A stretch of DNA of 64,000 bases from SIG603 sp964369225 (GCA_964369225.1 CAYJER010000005.1:21393-85392), one strand, 5' to 3'. Shown: positions 33,287 through 42,719, counted from the stretch's first letter. Translations and numbers: made by a program. Notes: generated from the letters alone by a model not told the origin.

Positions 33287-35449
33287 TTATAAATCATCTT
33301 TAAAATATTTATTCTCAAATTCATCAATAGGCAAAGGTTTAGAAAAAAAGTATCCCTGCCCATATTTACAATTAATCAGTTTAAGAGCCTCTTTTTGCTC
33401 AAATGTTTCTATACCTTCTGCTAACAAGTCTCCAATGCTTAAATTGTTACACATTTTTATAGCATATTCGATTATTGTAGCTGATTTAATATCTGAACAA
33501 ATATTATCAATTAAACTCTTATCAAATTTAATTTGTGTGAAATCCATTGATGTCAACACTTGCAAGTTTGAATATTCAGCACCAAAATCATCAAGCGACA
33601 TTGAAAATCCTGCACATACTGCTTCTTTTAATACATCTTTTAGATGAGAATTTTCAATAGAATTGCTAGTCTCGGTAAGTTCTAACTCTAAAAGCCTGTG
33701 TGGCACATTATTTTTATCACAGATTTCAGATATTTCTTCAATAATACCTCTCTCCATCAAAGTTACCCTTGAAAGATTAACAGCAATTTTTATTTCCCTA
33801 CCTATTTTTTTCCATTTAGATATTAACCCACACGCTTTTTCAATTACGAAAAGATCCACATGCCTTATTATTTTTTGGTTTTCATAATGAGGCAAAAACT
33901 CAATCGGAGGAATAATATTACCGTCTTGATCAAATTTCCTTATTAATGCCTCGGCTCCTATAAGCATTTCATCATCTAAATCAATTTGTGGTTGAAGATA
34001 TATTGTAAACATACCGTTTTTTAACTCTGTCAACAAATTTTGAGTTATCGAATGAGAATACTTAGCTACTTTAGTTTGTTTATCTGAAAGCTTACTATAA
34101 TATGATTGCTTCTCTAAATTCATAAGCTCAGTAGCATAAACAATTTTTTGTGTTATATCATCTGCAGTGTCTAAAAAAACATAACCGAAAGATATATTAC
34201 AAAACTCATTATCCTTTATAACTTCTTTTAACCTCTTAATAAGTTTTTCAAATACACATTGTTCTATATTAGGATAAAGTATTACAAATTCGTCATCCCC
34301 TGAACGATATACGGTATCTCCAAATATATTTTTTAGCATATTTGCACTTTTTATTAAAACAACATCACCACTATTATCTCCATAAAACTCATTAATTGTG
34401 CTAAGTCCATTAATATCTGCTACAAGTATTCCAATATTGGTTTGTTTATTAGCCTTCATTTGAGTAATTGTTTGAGTATATTTGTTTCTATTAAAGATAT
34501 TGGTGAGTTTGTCAATGTATTGAATATGACCAATTTTTTCATAGGCTCTACTTTTAATCAAATCATCAAGAAAAAAAGGAATAGTAGACTGCATAATGTG
34601 TAGTCTATCGGTATTCATAGTCGGTTCAGTCACAACAACCAAACCCAAAAGCTCATCATTCTCGGAATAAAGTGGAGCATATATAATGCTATGAAAAATA
34701 TCAAGATAATGACTTTCAATCTCATTATAATCATGATAATTCTTAGCTTGAATATATTTAGCCATATTTGGAGTAAATTTAGATAAAAAAGATTTCATAT
34801 CACTAATCTTAATATCTGAAATCAAGCTTTTTTCCTGAAATTTATATTTAGACTTTGATAAACTGGCTAAATTTTGTATAACACTATTTTTATAATCAAT
34901 TTCAAAAATTAAAATTTTCCTTGCATCATAAAAATTTAATATGGTCCTAAAAAACTGTTTTATTTGCTCATGTATACGTTTAATGTTGCTGTCAACAGTG
35001 TCTTCACTCGTGGCAAGACTTACAAGAAAACTTTTTTCTACATTTTTCAGGTTTGTAACACCTACTATCTCTCCAATAAGACCTTTTTGTTCATCATCTG
35101 TTTTAAAACCACAGCTCCAATATAATGATGGTATAGTTTCTTGATCTTTAACAATAAAAGGCACATCATAATTTACAGTCCCTTGAGTTTCAAGCAAATA
35201 TGTATCTTCAACATGATAACGGAACTTATCTTTTTCATTTAAATGTTTTGAAGTTTCAACAGTTGTGCCTAAAATCTCTCTGGAGTCGACTCCAAAAAAT
35301 CCATCATAGGCTTTATTAAAAAAAACAAATTCTGCATCTTCATTCTTTACAAATATAGGATTAGGTAGTGAATTGAGTGCTGATTTATAGAACGATAATT
35401 CTTTTTCTAATTCATTAATTCGATCTTCTAATTGGTTTTTTTCAAACAT
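33287..35449 (-). CDS. PAS-GGDEF(degenerate)-EAL protein (720 aa)
   Basis: A cytoplasmic c-di-GMP phosphodiesterase candidate. The PAS domain is at ~20-130 (SALNSLPNPIFVKNEDAEF), a GAF-like region at ~140-290, a GGDEF domain at ~300-440 whose motif is degenerate (RSGDDEF) without an RxxD site, and an EAL domain at ~455-710. The EAL catalytic set is complete: EALIR, NLSR, ELELTET, LDDFG, IKFDKS, AEGIET and GQGYFFSKP. ATG 35449 (MFEKNQ) follows GGGAG; a longer hydrophobic N terminus from 35506 is less likely. First of the three-gene unit with the Cache protein and GT2. Confidence 0.92.
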   Translation of the reverse strand: MFEKNQLEDRINELEKELSFYKSALNSLPNPIFVKNEDAEFVFFNKAYDGFFGVDSREILGTTVETSKHLNEKDKFRYHVEDTYLLETQGTVNYDVPFIVKDQETIPSLYWSCGFKTDDEQKGLIGEIVGVTNLKNVEKSFLVSLATSEDTVDSNIKRIHEQIKQFFRTILNFYDARKILIFEIDYKNSVIQNLASLSKSKYKFQEKSLISDIKISDMKSFLSKFTPNMAKYIQAKNYHDYNEIESHYLDIFHSIIYAPLYSENDELLGLVVVTEPTMNTDRLHIMQSTIPFFLDDLIKSRAYEKIGHIQYIDKLTNIFNRNKYTQTITQMKANKQTNIGILVADINGLSTINEFYGDNSGDVVLIKSANMLKNIFGDTVYRSGDDEFVILYPNIEQCVFEKLIKRLKEVIKDNEFCNISFGYVFLDTADDITQKIVYATELMNLEKQSYYSKLSDKQTKVAKYSHSITQNLLTELKNGMFTIYLQPQIDLDDEMLIGAEALIRKFDQDGNIIPPIEFLPHYENQKIIRHVDLFVIEKACGLISKWKKIGREIKIAVNLSRVTLMERGIIEEISEICDKNNVPHRLLELELTETSNSIENSHLKDVLKEAVCAGFSMSLDDFGAEYSNLQVLTSMDFTQIKFDKSLIDNICSDIKSATIIEYAIKMCNNLSIGDLLAEGIETFEQKEALKLINCKYGQGYFFSKPLPIDEFENKYFKDDL

Positions 35450-35688
35450 GTTTAACTCCCTTCTCATTAGGTAAATAAGCACGGTGATGATTATATTATA
35501 CCACAATAAACCTAAAAAGTAAATATATTATTACAAATATTAATACTTTCTTAAACTAAGAAAAGCCCCACACGAAAAATCACGTGAGAGCTAAATTTAT
35601 ATAAATGTGAAAAATTTAGATATTTAAATTTTAGGAATGACATATAACCTCAAAATGTAAATCTATGTGTCTTGGGTTTCGCCTGCGG

Positions 35689-35724
35689 GTCGAGGCTCTC
35701 GACTGCGTGAGTCGAGGTTCTCGA
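35689..35724. repeat. Two GTCGAG(G)-CTCGA palindromic repeats
   Basis: GTCGAGGCTCTCGA (35689-35702) and GTCGAGGTTCTCGA (35711-35724) are direct repeats, each with a TCGAG/CTCGA stem, just downstream of the tRNA-Thr 3' end. Confidence 0.6.
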
Positions 35725-35725
35725 G

Positions 35726-35801
35726 TGGAGCTGCTAAGCGGATTCGAACCGCTGACCTCGTCCTTACCAAGGACGTGCTCTGCCTCCTGAGCCATAGCAG
35801 C
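35726..35801 (-). tRNA. tRNA-Thr (GGT anticodon)
   Basis: A 76-base cloverleaf on the minus strand with encoded CCA: acceptor GCTGCTA/TAGCAGC, D-arm GCTCAGGAGGCAGAGC, anticodon stem CGTCC-TTGGTAA-GGACG (GGT), T-loop GGTTCGAATCC. Confidence 0.95.
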
Positions 35802-35888
35802 AAGTTTATTACCAAAATATTATAATACAATTGCCTGTGTTTGTCAATCGTTTTTAAAATAATATAAGAAAAAAATTTAAAAAAACGC

Positions 35889-35917
35889 TTGATTTTTTCT
35901 CAAAATAATAGTATAAT
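35889..35917 (+). promoter_or_regulatory. Promoter of tRNA-Ser
   Basis: TTGATT (35889-35894), 17-base spacer, TATAAT (35912-35917), 22 bases before the tRNA. Confidence 0.75.
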
Positions 35918-35939
35918 GTTTGGGTTACAAACAATAAAT

Positions 35940-36025
35940 GCAGAGGTATTCTAATGGTAAGGAGCCACATTGGAAATGTGGTGTGCCGTAAGGCATTGTG
36001 CGTTCGAGTCGCATCCTCTGCGCCA
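35940..36025 (+). tRNA. tRNA-Ser (GGA anticodon)
   Basis: An 86-base class II tRNA with a long variable arm (TGTGCCGTAAGGCATTG): acceptor GCAGAGG/CCTCTGC, anticodon stem CCACA-TTGGAAA-TGTGG (GGA), T-loop CGTTCGAGTCG, encoded CCA. Confidence 0.93.
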
Positions 36026-36030
36026 AACAA

Positions 36031-36066
36031 GAGCCTACAAACGCAAATTGCGTTGAGGGCTTTTTT
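36031..36066 (+). terminator. Terminator after tRNA-Ser
   Basis: GAGCC...AACGCAA pairs imperfectly with TTGCGTT...GGGC and is followed by TTTTTT. Confidence 0.7.
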
Positions 36067-36091
36067 CTATGTTTAAATTTATACGAAAACT

Positions 36092-36155
36092 TAGTGAAGA
36101 GTGAAGAGGTAATAGTGAAAAATTAATCTGAAAATCCTTGCGGATTTTTTGATTT
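36092..36155 (+). repeat. Family B repeat, copy B2
   Basis: TTAGTGAAGAGTGAAGAGGT, then AATAGTGAAAAATTAATCTG and AAAATCC-TTGC-GGATTTTTT (36131-36150). It is followed 30 bases later by a family A element. Confidence 0.85.
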
Positions 36156-36184
36156 TAACAAATTTGTTAAAACTGACAAATTAA

Positions 36185-36262
36185 TGTAGGGGACAGGTTT
36201 TCCGTCCCGTTGAATTTTAGCAATAACTGCCAGTTTTCGTGATGGAAAACCCATCCCCTACA
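36185..36262. repeat. Family A repeat, copy A2 (decayed arms)
   Basis: TGTAGGGGACAGGTTTTCC ... CCGTCCC at the left, GATGGAAAACCCATCCCCTACA at the right in two parts. The arms differ from each other at several positions, so this copy is older than A1 and A3, which match. Confidence 0.8.
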
Positions 36263-36325
36263 ATAAAACTTTAAGTAAGCTTAAGTTCTAATAAAATTTT
36301 TATATTTTTATAAAGGAGAGAAAAA

Positions 36326-38716
36326 ATGATAAGCATATTAAAAGAAGAGTTAATTTCTCTTAGAAAAAAAGTATTAGAAAAAGTATTTGAAAGAATGAAT
36401 CCGGTACAAATGGATGCAGTATTTACAACGCAGGGACCTCTACTAATTCTAGCAGGAGCTGGAAGTGGAAAGACTACAGTAGTTGTAAACAGAATAGCAA
36501 ATTTGATTAAGTTTGGGCAAGCATATAACTCAAATTTTATAAGTAATCAGATTGATGATGAAGATGCAAACGCAATGAACGCCTTTTTAGAGGGCGGAAC
36601 TACTCTTGATCCTGAACTATCAAAAAAATTAAGCGTTTCAGCCGCCTTGCCATGGCGAGTTATGGCTATAACTTTTACAAACAAGGCTGCAAACGAACTT
36701 AAAGAAAGATTAGTCCACATGCTAGGCGACGACGGAAACGAGATATGGGCTTCAACTTTCCACTCTAGCTGTGCAAGAATGCTAAGAAAAGATGCAGATA
36801 GAATAGGCTACAGCAAGCATTTTACTATATATGACACAGACGACAGCAGAAGACTTATGAAAGAATGCTTAAAAAAACTTGATGTTTCTGAAAAAGTGCT
36901 TCCTCCAAAATCAGCTTTAGCAGAGATTTCAAGGGCAAAAGACAGCCTTACATCTCCTAATGAATACCTAAAAAATGCTGGTTCAGACTACAGGCTCCAA
37001 TTAATAGGAAAAGCCTATAAAATGTATCAATCAGACCTTAAAAAGGCAGATGCAATGGACTTTGATGACCTTATAAGCAAAACTGTAGAACTTTTTGAAT
37101 CATGCCCCGATGTATTAGAGTATTATCAAAACAGATTTGAATATATAATGGTAGACGAATATCAAGACACAAACCAAGCCCAATACAGATTTATAAGATT
37201 GCTTGCCGAAAGACGACAAAATATCTGCGTTGTTGGCGACGACGATCAAAGTATCTATAAATTTAGAGGTGCTACCATCGAAAACATTTTAAACTTTGAG
37301 AATAATTTCGACAAAGCAAAAGTTGTAAGACTAGAGCAAAACTACCGCTCTACAGGTAACATTCTAACGGCAGCCAATGGAGTTATAAAGAACAACTCAA
37401 ACAGAAAAGGTAAAAATCTTTGGACAGCACAAGGCGAGGGTGAACCTATCATCATACATACAGCAAGCGACGAGCGAGACGAGGCAGACAACGTCGCAAA
37501 CGAGATATTATCGGCTGTAAAAAAAGGTAGAGACTACTCTGATTTTGCAGTGCTTTACAGAATGAACTCACAGTCTTTATCCTTTGAGAGAATGTTTGCA
37601 AAACAAGGCATACCACATAGAATTTTAGGTGGAACAAGGTTCTATGAAAGAGCCGAAGTTAAAGACATGCTTGCATATTTAGCGGTAATTAACAACCCTA
37701 ACGACACTGTAAGACTAAGAAGAATTATTAATAAACCCACAAGAGGAATTGGCGATAAAACTATTGAGCTTATAGCTTCTTTTTCAGAAACTTTAGGCAT
37801 ACCTTATTTAGAGGTTATAAACAATTGTCATGAATACCCAACATTATCAAGGGCATCTAAAAAGCTTCAAGAGTTTGCTAAGCTTATGAATGAGCTTATT
37901 GAGTTCGGTGCTAATCCTGAAAACAGCATTGACGATTTATACAGAAAAATTCCAGAACTTACCGACTATGCTAATTTTATTAAGGCAGACGAGCCTGAAA
38001 AACTAGAGGAAAAAAGAGCCAATATCATGGAGCTTTCTTCAAATATCAGAAGATACGAAGAAGAATGCCTAGCACAAGATAAAGAACCTAGTCTGTCTGA
38101 ATTTTTAGAGGAAATTTCTCTAATTGCAGATATCGATAACTATGACACACAGGCAAAAGCTGTCACGCTGATGACAGTTCACTCCGCTAAAGGCTTAGAA
38201 TTCCCTGTAGTTTTCTTACCAGGTTGGGAGGAAAATGTATTCCCTGGAATTTCGGTAATGTCAAACCCTAGCGAAGCCGAAGAAGAAAGACGCCTAGCCT
38301 ATGTTGCAATCACAAGGGCAAGAGAAAAACTATACATTTACAACGCAAGGCAAAGAATGGTTTTCGGAAGCACTAACCGAAATATGATGTCAAGATTTAC
38401 AAGCGAAATACCAGACACTTGTTGTGAGAAAACAAGTTCAGGTTTTGAAAGTCCTTTTACACAAGTGACAAAAACAGGAGTAACCAACACAATTAGACCT
38501 AGTTTCGAGAAAAAAGTTCCTAATTCATATAAACCAACAACTATACAAAGGAACACCGAAACTTTTAGCGAGGGCGACAGAGTTTCTCACAGAACATTCG
38601 GCGAGGGAGTTATACTTTCAACTAGACCCATGGGAAACGACACCTTACTAGAGATTGCCTTTGAGTCTTCAACCAAGCTTTTAGGCGCAAATTTTGCTAA
38701 ACTTAAAAAGATTTAA
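36326..38716 (+). CDS. pcrA: UvrD/PcrA-type DNA helicase (796 aa)
   Basis: A superfamily 1A 3'-5' helicase for repair and removal of proteins from DNA. LNPVQMDAV-type Q motif (RMNPVQMDAVFTTQGP), Walker A LAGAGSGKTT (~48-57), MVDEYQDTNQAQ, CVVGDDDQSIYKFRGA, EQNYRSTGNI, MTVHSAKGLEFPVVF and VAITRAREKLYI are all intact. The C-terminal Tudor-like end is GDRVSHRTFGEGVILS. Length exceeds the usual ~740 because of an insertion around residues 73-108. GGAGAG precedes ATG 36326. Stand-alone gene between repeats. Confidence 0.95.
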   Translation: MISILKEELISLRKKVLEKVFERMNPVQMDAVFTTQGPLLILAGAGSGKTTVVVNRIANLIKFGQAYNSNFISNQIDDEDANAMNAFLEGGTTLDPELSKKLSVSAALPWRVMAITFTNKAANELKERLVHMLGDDGNEIWASTFHSSCARMLRKDADRIGYSKHFTIYDTDDSRRLMKECLKKLDVSEKVLPPKSALAEISRAKDSLTSPNEYLKNAGSDYRLQLIGKAYKMYQSDLKKADAMDFDDLISKTVELFESCPDVLEYYQNRFEYIMVDEYQDTNQAQYRFIRLLAERRQNICVVGDDDQSIYKFRGATIENILNFENNFDKAKVVRLEQNYRSTGNILTAANGVIKNNSNRKGKNLWTAQGEGEPIIIHTASDERDEADNVANEILSAVKKGRDYSDFAVLYRMNSQSLSFERMFAKQGIPHRILGGTRFYERAEVKDMLAYLAVINNPNDTVRLRRIINKPTRGIGDKTIELIASFSETLGIPYLEVINNCHEYPTLSRASKKLQEFAKLMNELIEFGANPENSIDDLYRKIPELTDYANFIKADEPEKLEEKRANIMELSSNIRRYEEECLAQDKEPSLSEFLEEISLIADIDNYDTQAKAVTLMTVHSAKGLEFPVVFLPGWEENVFPGISVMSNPSEAEEERRLAYVAITRAREKLYIYNARQRMVFGSTNRNMMSRFTSEIPDTCCEKTSSGFESPFTQVTKTGVTNTIRPSFEKKVPNSYKPTTIQRNTETFSEGDRVSHRTFGEGVILSTRPMGNDTLLEIAFESSTKLLGANFAKLKKI

Positions 38717-38784
38717 TGGCTCTAGTAACTAAAACCTTCCAACTGATTGTAGGGAAAGGGAACTTAAGCTAACTTAATGCTTAT

Positions 38785-38987
38785 TTGTAGGGGAGGATCT
38801 GAGTGCAGACGTGTTGATTACGTTTTTTGATTAAAAATTAATTCGTTAAAACGCACAAATTAATGTAGGGGACGGGTTTTCCGTCCCGTGGGAATTTAGC
38901 TAAAACCTCTAGTTTTTCGGGACGGAAAACCCGTCCCCTACATTGGTTTCGTTGCTAAGAGGCACGTCTGGTCTCCGTGCCCTACAA
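38785..38987. repeat. Family A repeat, nested copy A3
   Basis: Outer ends TTGTAGGGG (38785-) and CCCTACAA (-38987), with GCAGACGTG and GGCACGTCTGG sections that pair. Inner complete element at 38864-38942 has exact GACGGGTTTTCCGTCCCG arms. It closely matches A1 at 18.7 kb. Confidence 0.85.
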
Positions 38988-39035
38988 TATTTAAACAAAT
39001 TTATCTTTATCCATACAAAATTTATATTTAAAATT

Positions 39036-39096
39036 CTTTAATAAAAAATCCGATAGGATTTTCACATCAACTTTTCACTATTCATTTTTCACTAAG
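39036..39096 (-). repeat. Family B repeat, copy B3
   Basis: On the minus strand: TTAGTGAAAAATGAATAGTG, AAAAGTTGATGTG, then AAAATCC-TATC-GGATTTTTTA. It lies next to A3, like B2 to A2. Confidence 0.75.
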
Positions 39097-39158
39097 TACA
39101 AGACCCTCACCTACAAACAAAATCCTTTTAACTTTATGAATAATGCTATATTCAATAA

Positions 39159-39190
39159 AAATTAGCCACTGCTTTTTGCAGTGGCATTAG
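39159..39190 (-). terminator. Terminator after DUF1540 gene
   Basis: GCCACTGC-AAAAA-GCAGTGGC on the minus strand (arms 39165-39172 and 39178-39185), followed by TAATTTTTA. Confidence 0.8.
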
Positions 39191-39192
39191 TT

Positions 39193-39519
39193 TTATCTAG
39201 GATTAAACGAAAGACATTCAGTCTCTCCCATAACATTCGCAGAAGATGTCATGCTATTCATACTTACATTTTCGGCAGAACATTTTTGACGTTTGTTGTA
39301 CTTGCAATTTTCTGCCCTACAACCTATGTTTGTCTCAAGTCTTGCCTTGCTACTTACAACAGAGTTTTGCGCAGTGGCTGTCCCCTTTGCAGTAAAAGCC
39401 GAACAACATGTCTGTGAACTAGTACAAGCGCCAGGCCCATCAACCTGAATTCTGTTTAAAGCACATTTGTTGTTTTGATTATTAGCACAGCTTTGAACAT
39501 CACAATTAAGATAATTCAT
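39193..39519 (-). CDS. DUF1540 cysteine-rich protein, two units (108 aa)
   Basis: Two copies of a short Cys module: NCDVQSCANNQNNKCALNRI (~5-24) with a later CTSSQTCC, and GCRAENCKYNKRQKCSAENV (~67-86) with a final ECLSFNP. This is the DUF1540 arrangement, likely metal-binding. Members occur in spore-forming Firmicutes and their role is unknown. It is stand-alone, with its own terminator. Confidence 0.85.
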   Translation of the reverse strand: MNYLNCDVQSCANNQNNKCALNRIQVDGPGACTSSQTCCSAFTAKGTATAQNSVVSSKARLETNIGCRAENCKYNKRQKCSAENVSMNSMTSSANVMGETECLSFNPR

Positions 39520-39590
39520 AAATCTACTTCCTTTACATTTTTTACGTTTTTACGTCTTACAGGAAGTATTATTGGCTTATAAACTATAAA

Positions 39591-41063
39591 TTATACAGAT
39601 TTAATAAACTTAATAAAATCAACATTGTTCTTGTATACGCCAGCGTGTTCAAGAACTTTTTCAAATACTAACCCTATTTCATCTCTCATAATGTCGTCTA
39701 TATTTTCGGTTGTAAATTCATTGTATTTTGAGCTTAGCTCCTTAGCCCAATTGCTATGGTGACTTAAAGCTTCCGGTATTTCTTCTTTATTCACCAAAAC
39801 AGAAGACAATTCATCAATTTCTTGTAATAATCTAGCTGGAAGAACCGCAAGACCCATAACCTCAATAAGACCTATGTTCTCTTTTTTTATGTTGTGTAGC
39901 TCACTGTGAGGGTGATACACTCCCATTGGATGTTCTTCAGTTGTAATATTGTTTCTTAAAACTAAGTCTAGTTCATATTTTCCATTTTTCATTCTTGCAA
40001 TTGGAGTAATTGTGTTGTGCTTTTCTCCGTTTGTTTCAGCAAAAACAAATGCGTTTTCATCGCTGTAATCTCTCCACGCAAGAAGAATTTTATCGGCAAG
40101 CTCTACTAAACGGCTGTCGTCTTCACTGCTTAACCTGATAACAGACATAGGCCAGTCAACAATTCCTGCCTCAACATCGCTAAAGCCATTAAACTCTACT
40201 TTTTCTTGAACCTTCGCCCTCTCCATTGCGAACTCATAGTTTCCACCTTGGAAATGGTCATGTGTAAGTATAGAGCCACCTACTATAGGCAAGTCGGCAT
40301 TAGAACCTACAAAATAATGTGGAAATAGCTTAACAAAGTCAAGAAGCTTTCTAAAAGTTGCCTTTTCTATCTTCATGTCTTTATGCTCGGCACAAAAAAC
40401 TATGCAATGTTCGTTGTAGTATACATATGGTGAATATTGGAAGTACCAGTCTTCATCATTTATACAAATTGGAATAGCCCTTAAATTTTGTCTTGCAGGG
40501 TGATTAAGTCTGCCTTTATATCCTACATTCTCTTTACACAAAAGACATTTTGGATATCCACTTTGTTTTTGAAGTTTAGCCGCTGCAATAGCCTTAGGGT
40601 CTTTTTCAGGCTTAGAAAGATTTATAGTAATATCTAACTCGCCATATTTGGATGAGTACATCCACTTTTGATCTTTTTCAATTCTATATTTTCTAATATA
40701 ATCAGAATCTATCGATAAATTGTAGAAATAGTCAGTAGCCATTCTAGGGTCTTGCTCGTTTAAGTCTTCAAAAATCTCTATAATTTCTGATGGTCTAGGA
40801 GTAATAACACCCATAATCTTTGTATCAAGCAAGTCTCTCTCGGTAATACTATCATCAATTAAAGAGTTTTCTACTGCCCAATCAAGAATATTTTTAAGTG
40901 TAGATTCAAGCTCTACATTTTCATATGTAGTTCCACTCTCTTGCATGTCGTCTAGGTTTAAAATGTCTAGTATTGCGTTTATGGCAAAATACCTGTCAGT
41001 CTCTTTAAGCAAGCCTTTAATTAAGGCATAATAAATTATTTTTTCTATTTCTTCGTAAATCAT
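39591..41063 (-). CDS. galT: UDP-glucose-hexose-1-phosphate uridylyltransferase (490 aa)
   Basis: Exchanges UMP between UDP-glucose and galactose-1-phosphate in the Leloir pathway. The active-site region GGSILTHDHFQGGNYEFAM (~H-D-H-F-Q) is that of the Firmicutes (type 2) GalT. CLLCKENVGYKGRLNHPARQ near the middle and PMGVYHPHSELHNIKKENIG near the C terminus also fit. Length matches the ~490-residue family. A consensus promoter lies at 41092-41120. galK and galE are not adjacent. Confidence 0.95.
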   Translation of the reverse strand: MIYEEIEKIIYYALIKGLLKETDRYFAINAILDILNLDDMQESGTTYENVELESTLKNILDWAVENSLIDDSITERDLLDTKIMGVITPRPSEIIEIFEDLNEQDPRMATDYFYNLSIDSDYIRKYRIEKDQKWMYSSKYGELDITINLSKPEKDPKAIAAAKLQKQSGYPKCLLCKENVGYKGRLNHPARQNLRAIPICINDEDWYFQYSPYVYYNEHCIVFCAEHKDMKIEKATFRKLLDFVKLFPHYFVGSNADLPIVGGSILTHDHFQGGNYEFAMERAKVQEKVEFNGFSDVEAGIVDWPMSVIRLSSEDDSRLVELADKILLAWRDYSDENAFVFAETNGEKHNTITPIARMKNGKYELDLVLRNNITTEEHPMGVYHPHSELHNIKKENIGLIEVMGLAVLPARLLQEIDELSSVLVNKEEIPEALSHHSNWAKELSSKYNEFTTENIDDIMRDEIGLVFEKVLEHAGVYKNNVDFIKFIKSV

Positions 41064-41091
41064 AACATTTCCTCTCTAATAAATTCATATT

Positions 41092-41120
41092 ATTATATCA
41101 TATATTTTTTAACTTTACAA
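41092..41120 (-). promoter_or_regulatory. Sigma-A promoter of galT
   Basis: TTGTAA (41115-41120), 17-base spacer, TATAAT (41092-41097) on the minus strand, 29 bases before the galT start. Confidence 0.75.
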
Positions 41121-41139
41121 TACTAACAAGGAGCTTTTC

Positions 41140-41670
41140 ATGAAAAATTTTAGTGCAATTAACTTAATTTATTGGTCAATTCCCGTTTTGTTTTTTTTAA
41201 GCATCCTCACCCATTTTCTTTATGAGCTAAGCGGCAACAACTTAATTTTTGGGTTGTTTTTCCCTGTAAACGAGAGTGTCTTTGAACATATGAAGCTTTT
41301 TAGTGTGCCATCTTTTCTTTTTTGGGTGATAACTTACCTTATAAAAAAAGATGAAATAGACGCCGACAAATGGTTCACAGCAGGCTTAATATCAATGGTC
41401 GTAACCATTGTCTTAATACCAATGCTACACTACCTATACAGTAGTAGTCTAGCAACTCATATAGTTTGGGTAGATATTTTAATAGCACTCTTAAGTGTTG
41501 GTTTTGCACATGTTTTGGCTGCCCACTACTATGTTCATGGAAAAGGAATAAACTACCAAACTGCCATATTTTTAATGATAGCGGTGCTAATCATACTTGC
41601 GGTTTTAACTCTTTTTCCTCCAAAAATTCCCCTATTTCAATCTTCAGAAACAGGGGAATATGGAATGTAA
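41140..41670 (+). CDS. Membrane protein, DUF6512 type (176 aa)
   Basis: Five hydrophobic segments are visible (~8-28, ~53-68, ~80-101, ~108-127, ~140-160). FFPVNESVFEHMKLFSVPSF (~41-60) is the family's conserved loop. AAGGAGC precedes ATG 41140. Function unknown. It diverges from galT. Confidence 0.8.
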   Translation: MKNFSAINLIYWSIPVLFFLSILTHFLYELSGNNLIFGLFFPVNESVFEHMKLFSVPSFLFWVITYLIKKDEIDADKWFTAGLISMVVTIVLIPMLHYLYSSSLATHIVWVDILIALLSVGFAHVLAAHYYVHGKGINYQTAIFLMIAVLIILAVLTLFPPKIPLFQSSETGEYGM

Positions 41671-41683
41671 TCAATCTTAGTGA

Positions 41684-41750
41684 AGAGGTAATAGTGAAGA
41701 GTGAAAAGTTGATGTGAAAATCCTTGCGGATTTTTTGATTAAAGGCTTTT
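41684..41750 (+). repeat. Family B repeat, copy B4
   Basis: TTAGTGAAGAGGTAATAGTG, AAGAGTGAAAAGTTGATGTG, then AAAATCC-TTGC-GGATTTTTTGATTAAAGG. It can act as a terminator for the upstream membrane-protein gene. Confidence 0.85.
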
Positions 41751-41794
41751 AAATTGAAATTTTTGTATGAATAAAAATAAATTTGATTAAACAT

Positions 41795-41921
41795 TGTAGG
41801 GGCGGATATTATCCGCCTATGAAACTTAGGCAAAATCACCAGATTTTTAGGCGGATAATATCCGCCCCTACATGGCTAAATTTGCTAAGAGGCACGTCTG
41901 CACTCAGACCCTCCCCTACAA
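41795..41921. repeat. Family A repeat, copy A4
   Basis: Complete element 41795-41872 with arms GGCGGATATTATCCGCC and GGCGGATAATATCCGCC between TGTAGGGG and CCCCTACA ends. It is followed by the right half of an outer element (GAGGCACGTCTGCACTCAGA ... CCCCTACAA). The arm sequence differs completely from A1-A3, while ends are the same. Confidence 0.85.
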
Positions 41922-41951
41922 AGCTTTAACTACTTTATTTTTTTATCCATA

Positions 41952-42719
41952 TTAGAACTTTCTGTATCTTTGATACCTTTGTTCTAACAATTCAGTTTTA
42001 TCTAATTTAAGCAACTCTTCAAACTCTTTTACAAGGTCTTGTTTTATATTCTCGTAAACCTTAGTAAAATCTTTGTCCTCTTCAATAATTCTCTCTACTA
42101 CTCCAAACTCTTTCATATCGTTTGAAGTAATCTTTAATACCTCGGCAGCATCGGCAGCTTTTTTAGAATCTTTCCACAAAATACTTGCGCAACCCTCTGG
42201 CGAAACAACAGAGTATACAGCGTTTTCCATAATCCAAACCCTGTCAGATACTCCAAGTGCTAGCGCACCACCAGAGCCACCCTCACCTATCAAAATAGCT
42301 ATAATAGGAACTTTTATACCCATCATCTCTACTAAATTTTCGGCAATTGCAAGACCTTGCCCTCTTTCCTCAGCGCCTATTCCGCAGAAAGCACCCGAGG
42401 TATCTATAAGCGTTACAATAGGTCTACCAAATTTTTCAGCTTGCTTCATAAGTCTTAGAGCTTTTCTGTAGCCCTCTGGATACGGCATTCCGAAGTTTCT
42501 TTTAACCCTGTCTTTAGTGTCAGTTCCCTTTTCAATTGCAATTACAGTGCATGGCTTGCCGTCTAAGTTAGCAATTCCACCTATGATAGCCTTATCATCT
42601 GAAAAACGTCTATCACCATGAAGCTCTATAAAATCTGTAAATATATTTTGAATATACTTACTGCCTGTTGGTCTGTTTTTTCCTCTAGCTAATTGTACCT
42701 TTTCATATGCTGTAGCCAT
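41952..42719 (-). CDS. accA: Acetyl-CoA carboxylase carboxyltransferase alpha (255 aa)
   Basis: With AccD forms the carboxyltransferase that moves CO2 from biotin-AccB to acetyl-CoA, giving malonyl-CoA. GDRRFSDDKAIIGGIANLDG, FGMPYPEGYRKALRLMKQAE and GEGGSGGALALGVSD (oxyanion region) are conserved. It is the short Firmicutes form without a long N-terminal helix. The start overlaps the accD stop; last gene of the operon. Confidence 0.95.
   Translation of the reverse strand: MATAYEKVQLARGKNRPTGSKYIQNIFTDFIELHGDRRFSDDKAIIGGIANLDGKPCTVIAIEKGTDTKDRVKRNFGMPYPEGYRKALRLMKQAEKFGRPIVTLIDTSGAFCGIGAEERGQGLAIAENLVEMMGIKVPIIAILIGEGGSGGALALGVSDRVWIMENAVYSVVSPEGCASILWKDSKKAADAAEVLKITSNDMKEFGVVERIIEEDKDFTKVYENIKQDLVKEFEELLKLDKTELLEQRYQRYRKF

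Noticed and set aside
35689..35801. Direct repeats next to tRNA-Thr as an attachment site
   Set aside because: The repeats do not match the tRNA 3' end and no integrase or foreign block adjoins.
36326..38716. UvrD-like helicase as part of a defence system (for example Gabija or Nhi-like)
   Set aside because: All motifs and the C-terminal Tudor-like end match the housekeeping PcrA, and no partner nuclease is adjacent.
39193..39519. Cysteine-rich small protein as a secreted peptide precursor
   Set aside because: The Cys spacing is that of two DUF1540 units and there is no leader or modification gene nearby.
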